From Voacanga thouarsii (lineage: Eukaryota > Streptophyta > Magnoliopsida > Gentianales > Apocynaceae), in the NCBI GenBank assembly GCA_026120185.1, contig JANUWF010001937.1, positions 1,054,001-1,118,000 on the forward strand: a DNA stretch of 64,000 bases, read 5' to 3'. Position 1 is the first letter of the stretch. Every line of letters begins with the position of its first letter. Position numbers and translations under genes: made by a program. The notes beneath the pieces were generated by a model. The model was not told the origin of the DNA. It did no database searches and worked only from the letters and a program-made list of their open reading frames with translations. Shown one piece after another: positions 21,194-35,000 of this stretch.

Positions 21194-22934
21194 TGTTGGA
21201 AAGTATGTCCTTAAAGACTATGTATTCTATGTAAATATATTGTAATAAAATATTTATTCATTCAATTTAATTTGTTATTTATATTATTGCACATTTAAAG
21301 GTCCAAGTATGATAAGTAATAGTCTATGTATTGGGTCGTTCTTTACAGTAAGGTATAGATCATGGGTACTTGTTATACAAATAAAATTGAGTTCTTAGTT
21401 ATTTGATGGGACTGGACATTTCAAGGTAAGACTATTATGCCATGATTTCCAATGAGAAATGGCTTACTTTGAATTAGTGAATAGTTCACTCACATCATAG
21501 GCATAAGCGTATTTCGAATACGTAGAACTGGACTACTAGTAGTGATCTCTCTTAAAGTACAATGATTATAAAGACAAGACTATTACTGTTATAGCGTGGA
21601 TGGATACCTTAATACTTAAGTATGAGTTGGTGGTCTAGTGAAGCTAGGATTTTATACTTTTATGTATGTTGTGTGAGATTTCTTTTGTGAGATCAATATC
21701 CTTGTATATTGGGTATATTACTCTACTTAGTTAAGACGGATTCATCCAACAGAGTTTCTATGCTTCACTTAGTGAGATTGAATCACCCCCTTATGATTAT
21801 CCAAAATAATCTAATGATCCAGAGCCTTGGGAACATGACTCTAGAATATGTGCTTTTGAGTAGCTTCCAATAATACGTAAGTACATTCAAGTGAGTCATG
21901 GATTATTAGACTAGAGATCTAAAGATGGTAAATATCTTTGGGATGAGTGTTAGTATATTTATCATGTCTTATTGATGGATGTTACATAGAGGGGTATTTT
22001 CGCCATTTCACCTATATGTTTGAGACATTATTTTAAAAAATATTATTCTTGAGGTCAATATTTTCATATGGTGATAATTGAAAATATTTAAAATGATAAA
22101 ATATGGTTATTTAATAGTAATGGCATTTTGGTCATTTTAGTAGCCATGAATAATATGTTTCTTAATCCCCGGAGTAGCTCAAGTTACCTCGGTGTTATTT
22201 ATACACAATTTGGGTTTAATGGATAATTATTTGGAAGAGAAATAAAATTTATTCTAAGAGTCCAATTAGAATTAATTAATCAGTCTTGGATTTTAATAAG
22301 ATCGAGAAAAGATAATTAATTAATTAAGAGAATTGAGCTGGAATAAATTAATTTATTGGGTTGATATATATTGACATATATTAAGAGTCCAATTAAAATT
22401 AGTTAATTAGTCATGTGTATTTAATGAGGTCCAAAAAAGATAATTAATTAATTAAGAGGATTGTGTCAGTCTTGGATTGTTTTTTGAGCACAGCACCCAG
22501 CCCATTAGGGCTTGGTGATTTTCAGCCATTGATGGCCAAAAATAAGGAGTATACAAGAAAAAAAAAAAAAAAACAACGAGGTTTTTGAAGTTTTTTTTTC
22601 TCTTCAATGTGCCGTCTTCTCTCTCTCCCTCTCTGGTTTTCGCCTCCTCTCTCCCTTGTCTCTTGGAGGCTAACACCAAGAGTAAGGTAGAGTTATAGTT
22701 TGGAAGGTGAAGAGAAAAACATTAATGCGTAGGAGTAGAAGATTGGTGGAAATTCTGGTTGAACAGCAGGAGCTTCCTTCTCCCCTTCCAACCAAGAAGT
22801 TCCAGTACAACCTGTCCCTACATTGGTTAATCCGCGACTAGCAAGAAAAAGTAAGTACTCTCTCCTAGATGTGGCTCGAAAAAATTGAAAAATTTTTGCT
22901 ACGTTTTCCTTTGATGTTTTTCTGCAATCCTTTA
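21194..22934 (+). repeat. 5' LTR of copia element
   Basis: 1,741 bp starting TGTTGGAAAGTATG; homologous to 31491-32069 joined to 43590-44796. It ends ccttta here (CA to TA change), where the 3' copy ends ccttca. Contains a poly-A run at about 22559-22573. Confidence 0.92.
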
Positions 22935-22936
22935 AA

Positions 22937-22949
22937 TGGTATTAGAGCC
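22937..22949 (+). promoter_or_regulatory. tRNA-iMet primer binding site of copia element
   Basis: tggtattagagcc, the usual copia variant of the initiator tRNA-Met PBS, two bases after the LTR. Confidence 0.88.
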
Positions 22950-24607
22950 ACGGTTTTCATCTAGAAGCATATACTATGGTTAAAACTGGAAAATGTGGTT
23001 CCTTTTACTATTAAAAAAATGAATCTTTTGTGATTTTTTGTGATTCCTCATAAATTGGTTTATAGAGTTCATGTACACTTGGCGGTTGAGGCATAGAATC
23101 ATGTATTCTAATGGGTTTCCCATTGTTTTTCTAGTTTTAAGTAGATTCGATGTATGCCTCGTAGTTAGAGGCATAGGCGCTTATAAAGGCATGTTTTTTT
23201 ATGCCTGATTTTGGCTTTCTTTGTAGTTTTTTAACTTATAAATTTTGAGGACTAAAAGAACGTGATTACTGAAATTTTTGAAGGGTGAAAAGTGGCTGAA
23301 AAGTTGGATTTTTTCCAACAGTCGGCAAACTCTAGAGTTGACCCAATACAAGGTCCACTCTGCCCATTTAGAATTTTTCATTTTTGAGGAAAAACAGATT
23401 GGGCCCAGCGCCAAGTGGGCTGAACGGATTCAGCGCCAGGTCCACTTTGCCTAAATGCGGTTGTGCGCAATTTTGGATGAGAAAGGAGGTGACAAATTGT
23501 CCAAGAAATAGGAAAGCACTGCTAAAGTTTTGTTCCTCAATTCTCTTTGATGTAATCATATTTTGAAACCATTATATGAGGTTAATTTTCTACAATAGTT
23601 TTATTTGTCTATGGATGAATAATTCACATGAAAATGAATATTAAAGGATGGAACCACCTTAAGATTAAACAGGATCGTTAATTTTTAATTTATGATGTTT
23701 AGTCAATTATTTGGTCACTTAGGAATAAATAAATAGTTTAAGTATTGAAAAAGTTTACTTTTGGTATCATACTTATTTTGTTTTTGTGATCAAATATGCG
23801 AGTTCTTGTGAGACCAAAGTCTCACTAGATAGGATGGGTTTTGATAAAACGTTTGAATCTAAGAAACTTTAAAAATAAAAGAGTTCATATTTTATTTTCT
23901 TAAAGGATATAATCCTTGACATAGAGAATAATGTTGAACTTAAGGTTATTTAATAAAGTTTTACTTAGTTATTAACTTAGAATAGTAAAATAAATTCATA
24001 GTTTATTCTCTCAGAGGATTTAATCATTGACATAGAGAATAATATTGAATTTTAGATTTTTACTAAAGTTAATGAAACCATGAGATTATGGAAAACGTTT
24101 TTTGGGCATAAAACTCTATTTTCAATAAAAGATTAAGTGTGAGAGGGGTTCTAACGACCCTATGGCTTCTATTACAATTTTTATTAGAGATAGTGGATTT
24201 CCTTGTGCTATTTTGAGCACAACCCCTATAGGATGGATTTCCATAAGTATCTAGAGTTAATAAAAAAGTAAAATTAAAAGTGTAGGGTATTTACTAGGAT
24301 CAACCAACCTACGTTGGAGATTTTTAGCATTAGATTACCCATAGGTGATGTGAATTAGTGGACATCCTATATTGGAACTTTTTCTAGACCATTATCTATT
24401 TTAGGAAGTTTTGATTCGTGATGGTTATACATTTAACTTATAATGCTATTAATCTTCCTACGAAGCTCTGTTAGCTTTTTTAAGAGCCAAACTATTTATA
24501 TTATTGATAGTAGTTTTAAGAGTTATCTATTATCAAAGAAATAATATAAAGAATGTGTATTTTTATTTCTCGCAAACTAAATAAATATTTTTCACAATAT
24601 TTCAAAA
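22950..24607 (+). other. copia leader between PBS and gag, no gene seen
   Basis: About 1.66 kb of AT-rich sequence. The phrase of the type 'catagagaataatgttgaact' near 23918 recurs near 24020, suggesting a short internal duplication. No recognisable protein. Confidence 0.5.
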
Positions 24608-25420
24608 ATGTTTGGTTTCAATCCATTATCAATCATTCTTAAGGAGAATAAGTTGATAGGTCTAAATTATGTGGACTAGAAGAGGAGCCTGAACATAGTA
24701 CTCACTGCCAAAGAGTACAAGTATATTCTTACGGATCCCAGTCCTGAGATTGGGGAAGAATTTACTGCTCAGGAGCAAGAAGCCGAGAAGGCATGGAAGA
24801 AAGTCGATGACTTAGCTAAATACTACATGTTGGCCTCCAGGTCTAGTGTGTTCCAGCCTAAATATGAGTACATGGCCACTACGTATGATATTTATTTGTT
24901 ATTGCACACTATATTTGCTGACAAGAGCTAGCCCACAAGGCAGGAAGCTTGTAGGGCAATCATGAACACTAGGATAACTGAGGGGACATCGATCAAGAGC
25001 ATCTATTCGAAATGATTGCTTACTTTGAAGAGGTCGAGATCCTAGGTGCAACGATAGATCCAAATTAACATGGTTCTTGAAACTCTGCCTGACTTATATT
25101 CTCAGTTCAAGTTAAACTACAAGATGAATATGAATCTCACGGAGTTTATGAAAGAGCTCCAGGCGGCAGAGAAGATTATGAAGTCCGTGTTAAAGGTTTT
25201 GGTTTCTCATTCTACCTCTTCTTCTGGAATTAAGGTAAAGCCTAAGAAATTCAAGAAGAAAGTTCATAACAACGCAAGGGCCCAGCCCAAAGCATCCGGT
25301 CAGGCCAAGCCCAACGAGAAGCCTAAAGGTAAATGTTTTAAGTGTGGCAAGAAGGAGCATTAAAAGAAAAATTGTCCGGACTTCTTAACCAAATCTACTT
25401 CTGATATTGCTCTACACCTA
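24608..25420 (+). pseudogene. copia gag
   Basis: Starts at ATG 24608 (MFGFNPLSIILKENKLIGLN). A conserved Trp codon is replaced by TAG after NYVD, and further stops follow. The capsid region continues with KEYKYILTD and, in 25070-25363, MVLETLPDLYSQFKLNY and a Lys-rich linker. The CCHC knuckle at about 25330-25378 (CFKCGKKEH, then a stop, then KKNC) has kept its four ligands but carries a TAA after the His. Gag would package the RNA; this copy is dead. Confidence 0.85.
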
Positions 25421-25439
25421 GAGTCTATTTTGATGGTTG

Positions 25440-26470
25440 GATTAACATCCTCCTAGATAGTTAATTCTAGAGCCACTGATCATGTATGTAACTCTTTGCA
25501 AGGGTTCAGAAGGACAAGGAGACTCAGTAAAGGTGAGCATGGACTCCAAGTAGGTAATGGAGCAAGAATATAGGCAGAAGCAGCGGGAGACCTTGAGCTT
25601 ATTTTTTATTGTAATGGAAAGTTAGTTTTAAAAGATACTTTATATGTTTCTTGTTTTAAACAGAATTTGATTTCAGTTTCCAAATTAATAAATCAAGGAC
25701 ATTCTTTTTCTTTCCATTTTGGTATTTTCATCAGTAGAGATAGTAATTTAATTTGTTCAAGAAACATGTATGGAATCTTTTTTATATACATTCTATTCGA
25801 AATCAAGTAAATAATATTTAAACTGAACCAGATAATAAAAAGAAAAATGCCATATCAAATGACTCATATTTGTGACATCTTAGATTGGGACATATAAATC
25901 CCAATCTTATTCAGAAGTTAATCCATGATGGACCTTTAGATTCATTGAGATTGGAAGAATGACCTCAGTGTGAATCTTGCCTTAAAGGTAAAATGACCAA
26001 AAGGTCCTTTACCAAAAAGGCGGATAAAGCCATGAAAATACTAGCACTAGTTCACACAGATGTTTGTGGTCTGATAACTACACCAGCTAGAGGAGGTTAT
26101 GAATACTTCATCACTTTCACAAATGATCACACTCATTTTGGTTATATTTATCTAATGAGACGCAAGTCTGACTCTTTTGATAAATTTAAAGAGTTTAAGA
26201 CTAAAGTAAAGCGTCGAACAGGTAAACTAATTAAAACTTTAAGATCAGATCATGGTGGAGATTACCTCCTTGGTGAGTTTAAGGATTACTTAGTACATCA
26301 CGGCATAATATCTCAGTTAACTGTGCCTGGGACTCCCCAGCAGAACATAATAGCTGAGAGAAGAAATAGAACTTTGATGCAAATGGTTAGAAACATAATG
26401 AGTCATACATCTCTTCGTATTTCTTTTTGGGGATATGTATTAGAATTAGCGACATATATTTTGAACTTGA
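25440..26470 (+). pseudogene. copia protease and integrase, N-terminal part
   Basis: The protease active site at about 25460 reads VNSRATDHVC; the usual DSG is NSR, so the catalytic Asp is lost. Integrase: RLGHINPNLIQKL and CESCLKGKMTKRSF form the zinc region, and the 25993-26493 frame keeps the catalytic acids in VHTDVCG, TLRSDHGGDY and IIAERRNRTLMQM. The frame is cut after ATYILNL by a solo LTR at 26471 and resumes at 27924. Stops are present between protease and integrase. Confidence 0.87.
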
Positions 26471-27918
26471 TGTTAGGATTCGTGGACTCCTAAACGCGGA
26501 AAACATCTACGAATCCCTCCCGAGGACCCAAGTAAACGATTAAGAAGATCTAAGCTTTAAGAATTACCTCTGGTTGCTGTAATCGAAATCCTTCGATTCT
26601 GGTTGCGCTGTTGTACGTTCAACCCGAACAATCACCAGACACTGCAGTATGCGAACGTCCTCTATCGGATACACACCGTGAACTCACTCGATACCCGGGG
26701 AGTGCTAGCGCCTAGGGTTTGAGAGGTTTTTTTTTTTCTTTCTGGTAGAGAATGGCACGAATGTTCTCAACCGAAGAATTGGACTATTGAAAAGACGGCT
26801 AGGGTTTTCTTAAAACCCTCGAACCTCTTAGAGTCCAACCTTAATAATATCTTATCATATTCTAATTTAAATTCAAATTAAATTAAAACTGATATGATAA
26901 GATTCTGCCATTATCTCGGTAATTTAACTAATTATTTTACCGAGTCAGATTCTTATAATCTGGATATCATCCAGATTCATCGAACTCTGGTCACGGAAAA
27001 ATAACCTAACAAGTTCGCTTATTGTGTGACCCTATAGGTTCATTTAACACTGGCGAGTGTGCCTAAATCATATTTAAATGGCCCACAAGTTATAAGCGGT
27101 TTCTAGCAAAACATTATAACTATCCAGGTTAAATGAAGATCGGTGATCTCTTTGAACCAAACCATAATTTTATATTTAGTCCTTTTGTCACACGATATCC
27201 AGATTAAGCATAAGGCACGGAGCATGTCATCCTTATTAAGCTTAATCAATTATTTCTTGATTTCATAGTAGACTGTTCAAACAAATGATATTAATATCTT
27301 AGATTGATATATTTGAGCACGGCCATGCATTTTTAACAGTCTAACTTATCAAGGGGCCCATGGATATCTCTCCCATAACTGAGAAGGACAAATTCCTTCA
27401 CAATCAATCATATTCCTCTCCTTGATTTATTCTATATCCAACAGTAGTCTAATTTATTATCTGGTTAAAGACAACTTTAGACAATGTCAAAATATAGAAT
27501 TTATCAAGTAAGAAACTATGATGAATTTAGGTCGAAGGACTTTCAATATTATTATGGCTAGAAAGTACTTATGACATATTCCATGAAGTACTCTCATAGT
27601 GGGTCATGTCCAATACAATGTTCTCTAACATTTATTTATGTCTTGACTCGATATCACAAGTATCCATGGCCAGTAAAACATAGCCATCAAGTCACAAACA
27701 TACTAATCTTAATTTATTATTATTCCAATAATAATAATCGACCAGAGACAGTTTTAGAATAGTCATTGTATTCATTGTAGGGTTTTACTATCAAGTCACG
27801 TACTTGATGACCAACAAAACAAAACTCACTATTCATGGAAAGGAAAGCCTCATATTATTATATAAAACATAATGACAATTGTATAAGTACAAATTGACTC
27901 TATGGCATATCCCCAACA
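26471..27918 (-). mobile_element. solo LTR (inverted copy) in copia integrase
   Basis: 1,448 bp, TGTTAGGATT...CCCCAACA, flanked by a perfect TSD, cttga (26466-26470 and 27919-27923). It is the reverse complement of 28240-29753 over nearly its full length, with scattered differences. No internal region is present. It is probably a copia LTR (TGTTRGGGATATGCC start), left after LTR-LTR recombination. Confidence 0.92.
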
Positions 27919-27923
27919 CTTGA

Positions 27924-28239
27924 TACTTTTCAAATCAGTACTTAAGACACTCTATGAACTGGAGGAAAACCTAGTTTGAACCATATCAAGATATGAGGTT
28001 GTCTAACTTATGTGCTAACAAAAAGAAGTAAGCTAGAACTAAGATCAGAGTTATACTACTACGTTGGGTATCCAAAAGGAACAAGAGGTAGATATTTCTA
28101 TCATCTTCAAAAGCATAAAGTACTTGTTAGTACTAATGCTAGATACTTAGAGAATGAACAAGTTACTTTCACCATGGGTTCAAGCAGAATAGAGTTAGAA
28201 GAGAAGTTGGTTACTAATTCAACTTCAGGTACTTCTAAC
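27924..28239 (+). pseudogene. copia integrase C-terminus / linker between the two solo LTRs
   Basis: About 316 bp of host copia pol. It reads LTKRSKLELRSELYYYVGYPKGTRGRYFYH, the common copia segment after the integrase core. Written in pieces this is LTKRSKLELRSE and YYVGYPKGTRGRYFYH. It confirms that both solo LTRs are insertions in one continuous pol gene. Early stops (27960-28000) break it. Confidence 0.85.
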
Positions 28240-29753
28240 TGTTAGGGATATGCCTTAGAGTTAATTTGTACTTATACTATTGTCGTTATATTTTATATAA
28301 TAATATGAGGTTTTCCTTTTCATGAATAGTGCATTTTGTTTTGTGGTCATCAAGTACGTGACTTGATAGTAAAACCCAATAATAAATACAATGACTATTC
28401 TAAAACAGTCCCTAATCGATTATTATTATTGAAACAATAATAAATTAAGATTAGTATATTTGTGACTAGATGGCTATGTTTTACTAGTTCTGGATATTTG
28501 TGATATCAAGTCAAAACATAAATAAATGTTAGAGAACATTATATTAGACATGACCCACAGTGAGAATACTTCATAGAACATGTCATAAGTATTTTCTAGC
28601 CATAATAATATTAAAAGTCTTTCGACCTAAATTCACAATAGTTTCCTACTTGATAAATTCTATATTTTGACGTTGTTTAAAGTTGTCTTTAATCAGATAA
28701 TAAATTAGACTACTGTTGGATATAGAATAAATCAAGGAGAGGAATATGATTGATAGTGAAGGAATTTGTCCCTCTCAATTATGAGAGAGATATCCATGGA
28801 CCCCTTGATAAGTTAGATTGTTAAAATATATGGCCGTGCTCAAATATATCAATCTAAGATATTGATATAATTTGTTTGAACAGTCTACTATGAAATCAAG
28901 AAATAATTGATTAAACTTAATAAGGATGACATGTTCCGTGCCTTATGCTTAATCTAGATATCGTGTGACAAAAGGACTAAATATAAAATTATGATTTGGT
29001 TCAAAGAGATCATTGATCTTCATTTAACTTGGATAGTTATAATGTTTTGCTAGAAACCGCTTATAACTTGTGGGCCATTTAAATATAATTTAGGCACACT
29101 GCCAGTGTTAAATGAACCTATAGGGCTACACAATAAGCGAACATGTTAGGTTATTTTTCTAGTAGCTAGATTCGATGAATTTGAAAATATGTCTAAGTTA
29201 ATCGAATCTAGAAAATTTACTAGATACAACGAATCTGGAAATATGTCCACATTCGATATATCTGGATGATGTCCAGATTATAAGAATTTGACTCAATAAA
29301 TTAATTAGTTAAATTACCGAGATAATGGCAGAATCTTATCATATTAGTTTTTAATTAAATTTAAATTTAAATTAAAATATGATAAGATATTATCAGATTT
29401 GGACTCTAAGAGATTCGGAAGGTTTTAAGAAAACCCTAGCTGTCTTCTCAACAGTTCGGTTCTGTTAAAAATTTCGTGCCTTTATTCACCAGAAAAAACC
29501 CTAAAACCCTATGTGCTAGCACTCTTGGGGCAACGAGTCAGTTCGCCGTGTGTACCTATAGAGAACGTTCGCACACTGCAACGTCTGGTGATCGTTCGGG
29601 TTGCACGTACGACAACACAATCAGAATCAAAGGATCTCGATTACGAGGAAGAGAGGTAATTCTATAAACCTTAAGTCTTCTTAATCGTTTACTTGGATCC
29701 TTGAAAAGGATTTGTGGATGTTTTTCGCGTTTAGGAGTCCACAAATTCTAACA
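28240..29753 (+). mobile_element. solo LTR (direct copy) in copia pol
   Basis: 1,514 bp, TGTTAGGGATATGCC...TTCTAACA, flanked by a perfect TSD, ctaac (28235-28239 and 29754-29758). It pairs as an inverted repeat with 26471-27918. The presumed U5 side (about 29400-29750) is less AT-rich and holds short shadow frames only. Confidence 0.92.
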
Positions 29754-29758
29754 CTAAC

Positions 29759-30655
29759 ACCCCGATCGAGGAACCAAGAGAAACACAACCGAATGTTCTT
29801 ATACAAATTGATCCTCGTCATAGTGGGAGGATCACAAGAGTTCCAGAAAGGTAGATTGAAGAGATCTATGATCTAGTCTCTGATCATTGGGAATAAGATC
29901 CTACTAGATATGAGAAGGCTATTGTTGATGCTGATGCAGACAAATGACAACTAGCCATGAATGCCAAGATTGAGTCTATGTACCTCAATCAGGTCTGGGA
30001 TCTTATCACTGCACCTAATGGAATAAAACTCATTAGGTGTAAGTGGGTATACAAGAGGAAAAGAGGTGCGAATGGAAAGGTTGCAACCTATAGAGTAAGG
30101 TTGGTTGCTAAATGTTATACTCAGATAGAAGGGATCGATTATGAGGAAACTTTTTCACAAATAGCCATACTTAAGTCTATCCGAATTCTCTTAGTCACCG
30201 CATGTCATTATGATTACGAGATATGGCAGATGGATGTTAAGACGACCTTCTTAAATCACTATCTTAGCAAAGACATCTATATGTCCCAACCAGAAAGTTT
30301 TGTTGCTAGAGGTCAAGAATAAATGATCTGTAAGCTTAAGAAGTCCATCTATGAATTTAAGCAAGCGTTACGAGCATAGAACATACGTTTTGATGAAATC
30401 GTGAAAGCTTATGGTTTCATTCAAAATGTGGATGAATCATGTGTGTATAAGAAATCAGATAATGGCAAAATGATTTTCTTGGTACTGTACGTGGATGACA
30501 TTTTATTCATTGAAAATGATGTAGGGACATTGTCATCCATTAAGGTTTGTCTACCTAGTCAATTTAGCGTGAAAGATTTGGGAGAAGTTAGCTACATTTT
30601 AGGCATTAAGCTTTTTAGAGATAGGAAGCAAAGAATGTTAGGCTTATCCTAATCT
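29759..30655 (+). pseudogene. copia reverse transcriptase
   Basis: Linker, then RT: WVYKRKRGANGKVATYRVRL, ETFSQIAILKSIRIL, IWQMDVKTTFLNHYL (first Asp) and FLVLYVDDILFIEND (YVDD box), followed by LGIKLFRDRKQRMLGLS. The enzyme would copy the element RNA to DNA. At least four stops (about 29863, 29896, 30320, 30378) interrupt it. Copia assignment is clear; the sub-lineage is not. Confidence 0.9.
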
Positions 30656-31480
30656 GCTTACATTAATAAGATATTGGTTAAGTACAACATGGATCAATGT
30701 AAAGGGGCTATTATACCCTTTAAACATGGATTATCCTTATCTTCCTAGCAGTGTCCTCAACTACAGAAGACAAGCAAAAATGAGTAGAATCTCTTATACT
30801 TCAACTGTGGGAAGTCTCATGTATGCTATGCTTTGTACTAAGCCAGATATCTGCTTTGCAGTAGGCGTAGTTAGTAGATATTAGTCAAACCTAGGGGAAG
30901 CTCACTGGTAAGCCGTATAGCATATACTTAAATATTTCAAGGAAACGAGATTATATACTTGTATATTGTGTTGATAATTTAGTTCCTACAGGTTACACAG
31001 ACTCAAACTTTTAGACAAATAAAGAATAAAAATAAATTCACTAGTGGATATGTCTTCACTTTGTCTGGAGGAACTATTTTATGAAGAAATATCAAGCAAT
31101 TTTGCAGTGTTGATTCTATCATAGAAGCTGAGTATGTTGTTGCCTCAAAAGCTTCTAAAGAAGCTATGTGGCTTCAGAAGTTTCTTATAGAACTTGGAGT
31201 AGTACCACACATGTATAGGCCTGTCATCATTTATTGTGACAACTCTGGAGTGGTGTCACAATGCAAGGAACCACAAAACTATAGGAAGAGCAAGCACATA
31301 GAGCGGAAGTATCACCTTATCCGAGAGTTCATCTAGAAACAAAGATTGTGGTTGATCAAATTTATTCTGTCAAAAATCTAGCGGATCTCTTCACCAAGTC
31401 TTCGATATAAAAAGTATTTTACGGAAACTTAGATGTCATAGGGGCAGGCACTTATGAATTTTCTTAGTCTTTGTAATGCA
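30656..31480 (+). pseudogene. copia RNase H region
   Basis: Broken frames show AYINKILVKYNMDQCKGAII near 30660, a CYALY...DICFAVG-type segment near 30820, and the RNase H end EAEYVVASKASKEAMWLQKF with YCDNSGVVSQCKEPQNYRKS and KHIERKYHLIREF (31110-31335). The acidic residues of RNase H (E in EAEY, D in YCDNSG) are kept, but stops and frameshifts are frequent. Confidence 0.85.
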
Positions 31481-31490
31481 AGTGAGAGAT
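31481..31490 (+). promoter_or_regulatory. polypurine tract of copia element
   Basis: agtgagagat directly before the 3' LTR start tgttggaaag; the common copia form is AGTGGGAGAT. Confidence 0.8.
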
Positions 31491-32069
31491 TGTTGGAAAG
31501 TATGCCCTCAAAGATTATGTATTCTGTATAAACATATTGTAATAAAATATTTATTATTTTAATTTAGTTTGTTTCTTATATTATTGCACATTTAAAGGTC
31601 CAAGTGTAATAAGTAATGGTTTATGTATTAGGCCGTTCTTCACAGTTAGGTATAGATTATGGGTACTTGTCATACAAATAAAATTAAGCTCTTAATCGTT
31701 TGATGGAACTAGACATTTCATCAAGGTAAGACTATTATGTCATGATTTTCAATACGGAATGATTTACCTTGAATCAGTTAGTAGCTCACTCACATCATAG
31801 GCATAAGTGTATTTCGAATACGTACAACTGAACTAGTAGTAATGATCTCTCTTAAAGTATTATGATTATTGAAACAAGACTATTACTACTACAGCGTGGA
31901 TGGATACCTTTATACTTAGTATAAATTGGTGGTCTGGCGAAGTTAAGATTTTATACTTTAATGTATGTTGGGTGAGATTTCTTTTGTGAGATCAATATCC
32001 TTGTATGTTAGGTGTATTACTTTAGTTAGTTAAGACGGACTCATGCAACAAAGTTTCTATACTTCACTT
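31491..32069 (+). repeat. 3' LTR of copia element, left part
   Basis: Homologous to the first 0.57 kb of 21194-22934. Cut at the TSD cactt (32065-32069) by the chromovirus-like insertion; resumes at 43590. Confidence 0.92.
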
Positions 32070-35000
32070 TGTAACACCCCGCTACCTAGGCCTACCAGGG
32101 CCGGGGATGCTGCCCCGTCCAAAGGACAAGGGGTCTTTATAACTAGGTCACCCAAATAAAATAGCGGATTTAAAATAATACTTTAACTCAAAAATTTATT
32201 ACATCCCAAGAATAAATCCATGAATTCCTAAACACAAATCCATAAATAAAAATTATCCACTCTCAACTCCCCAAAGCAATACATAAGAATAAATGACAAC
32301 ATTCTCTTCCAAGGCAGATAACACTAGCTACTCATCCCCACAGCAGGATCAACCTGAAATCATGGTAAAAAGAGTGATGAGATAGAAATCTCAGTAAGCC
32401 CCGTGTGTGAGTTGGGCTAAAAAGACAAAACACTTTTCATGATGCATGCACTAGCAGTATATCAAAAGCTTGTCATGCCTTCTTTACAAAGTTAACTCTC
32501 ACTTTTTGGAAGATAGAAGTGAGAAGTCATGAAGCAAAATGATCTTAAAATATTCTGTTTGGATAGATATGAATAATTAAAAGATATTGAGCTTTGAATA
32601 AAATTCCAATGACACATTAAAATAGTTCCCCAAAAATAGCTCAACAATTAAAGCAACCAAGTTAATCTGACAGGGCACAGCGGTGGCTCTCACACCAGGT
32701 GAAGCACTTGACCCCCGAAAGGTGGTGAAAGGGCACAAAGGTGGCTCTCACTCCTGTGAAGCACTTAACCCCTAACACCTGGTAGGTGTACATCCTACCG
32801 AGTGAGATACTCCTCCCTCTCTCACTCAATCCAAACCGGTTGTCCCACTTCCGGCCGTCGATTCTACCAGAACCCCGTCGCTAGCTGAGGATGGCTCAAC
32901 CTTCTATACTGACACCCTGATCGAAAAGAGTCAACCTCTCGGAGGTGGCCACCTGCCGAGAGATATCCCCAGACCAACCAAAGGCTAGTATAAAGGCCTA
33001 GCCCCCATTGAGTATTCAACGTTATTCAATCTTCACAATTCATAAGGCTCCATAGTGGAACCTACAAAATTAGCTCAATACAATTCCAAATAACATTTTT
33101 CAACTCGTACAAAAATTTTAGAAGGCATGGTTTTAAGTCAATAATTTATTCCACAAATTCATAGTGGAGGAGCCACATGCTCAAATAAGTCATGCTGTGA
33201 TTTTCAAAAATTAGATGCATGCCCAAAAATTTATCTCTCGCATATTCAAAACAAATCAAAATGTTTGATGCTTGGCTCCTAAGTCATGCCTGACACATTT
33301 TAAAAATTTAAAAATCTAGAAGTTTCTAAAATTAGAAATTTTCGAAATGTAGAAAGTTTCCAAAATAAGAAGGTTCCAAATATAGAGATTTTCAAAATCA
33401 GCTACCATGATAAAAATATCGTATTTGCAAAAGATACTCACCAACCTTACTTTCAAACCAAGATAATAAAATAAAATCAATTTTATGAATGTAAGGCAAC
33501 TTACCTTATCCTTAAGCTTAGGGTATGAACTCTAGTAGGTTGGTCCCTACCCTTGACAATCTTCTAAATCTATCAAAGAGTTCATATAAATTAATTACAA
33601 CACTTTCTAGATCATCCCAAAAGAAAATCAAGTCCAAAATCGACTTTCACAAATAAAACAAACTCAACTCACTGCTACCACGATCCTAGTGTCCCAAGCT
33701 TTAAGGCCAGATAATAAATAAAAAGGGTTTATAAGCTAAGTCTAATTTGATATTAAAATAATTAGTGTTTTGGAAAATACGTACTAATAAGTTGAAGGTT
33801 TAAATCTTGCTAAGAAGGATTTAGAGTTTATTTGATGAAGAGTCCTCGGTGGAATTAGGTAAAATAATAATTTATTAATAATTTAGTTGTTAGAAAATAA
33901 TTGATAACTAAAATTAGTTGAAAATAAATTTAATGAGTCTTGCTTGAAAGATAATAAATAAATTTTTAATGGGTTTTGATTAAAAGATAATAATTAAATT
34001 TTTAGTAATAAATATTTTACTAATTATGATTATTTCCATAAAAGGCTTTATTTGATATTATCATTCTATATATAATATCTATATATTTTATTTTCTAGCA
34101 AAAGCTATTATTTATTTGACTAAAATATCCTTATTATATATAATAATCGAAATTTACCCCTCCTAGGGTTTTTTTTTGGAAATTACTAGCAAAATTCCAT
34201 TATGAAATATTTTATTCATGAAATAAAAATTAGTTTAGGGACAACTAGGTCATGATCATATTTCTATGGCTAACCACAATCATGAGCATATACAATCCTT
34301 CAATTCATCAAATCATCCAAATCGTGTATATAAGCATAGATCTAGACTTACTAAGGCATGATCTAACTATTACTAGCATAAATATATTCATAGCTTCAAT
34401 AATCACACAAGAATATAATTCCTATTTATCATAGATGACATAATCTTTAGCATACTTGATCATGGAGACATACATCAAACCCTAGAACACCATATATTCA
34501 TCCAAGATAAGTAACTCATGCAAAAATCCCATCTCCAACATATTAATACATATATTCATGCTTCAATCTCAACTCATCACAACACTATATACTCAACCAT
34601 ATTCATGATTCATCTTCTATCAACATCATCCTAGAGACATGAGTCTAGAATTTTAAAAGAAGAGTTAAAAAGGCTTACTTGATTGATGAATACCTTGAAG
34701 GAGTTTCGAATAAATCTAAACCCCTAGATGCCTAAATCCGTCCAAATGAGATGAAGGAAGCATGGCCATGGTTGATTAAATCATTCGGTCAAGAAAGAGT
34801 GAGAGAGAGAGAGAGAGAGAGAAAAGAGAAGAAGAGAGTACATTAACATGTTTAATCACATATATATTCATTAGAGATCAAAGATTAGCGAAGATGAAGT
34901 TGATTGAACAAACCTACCTTGAAGGTGTTCTTGAGCTTTCACAAAATTTCTGGTTTTTGATCCAAAATAGCAAGATGTTTAGAGGAGTTTGATGTTAATA

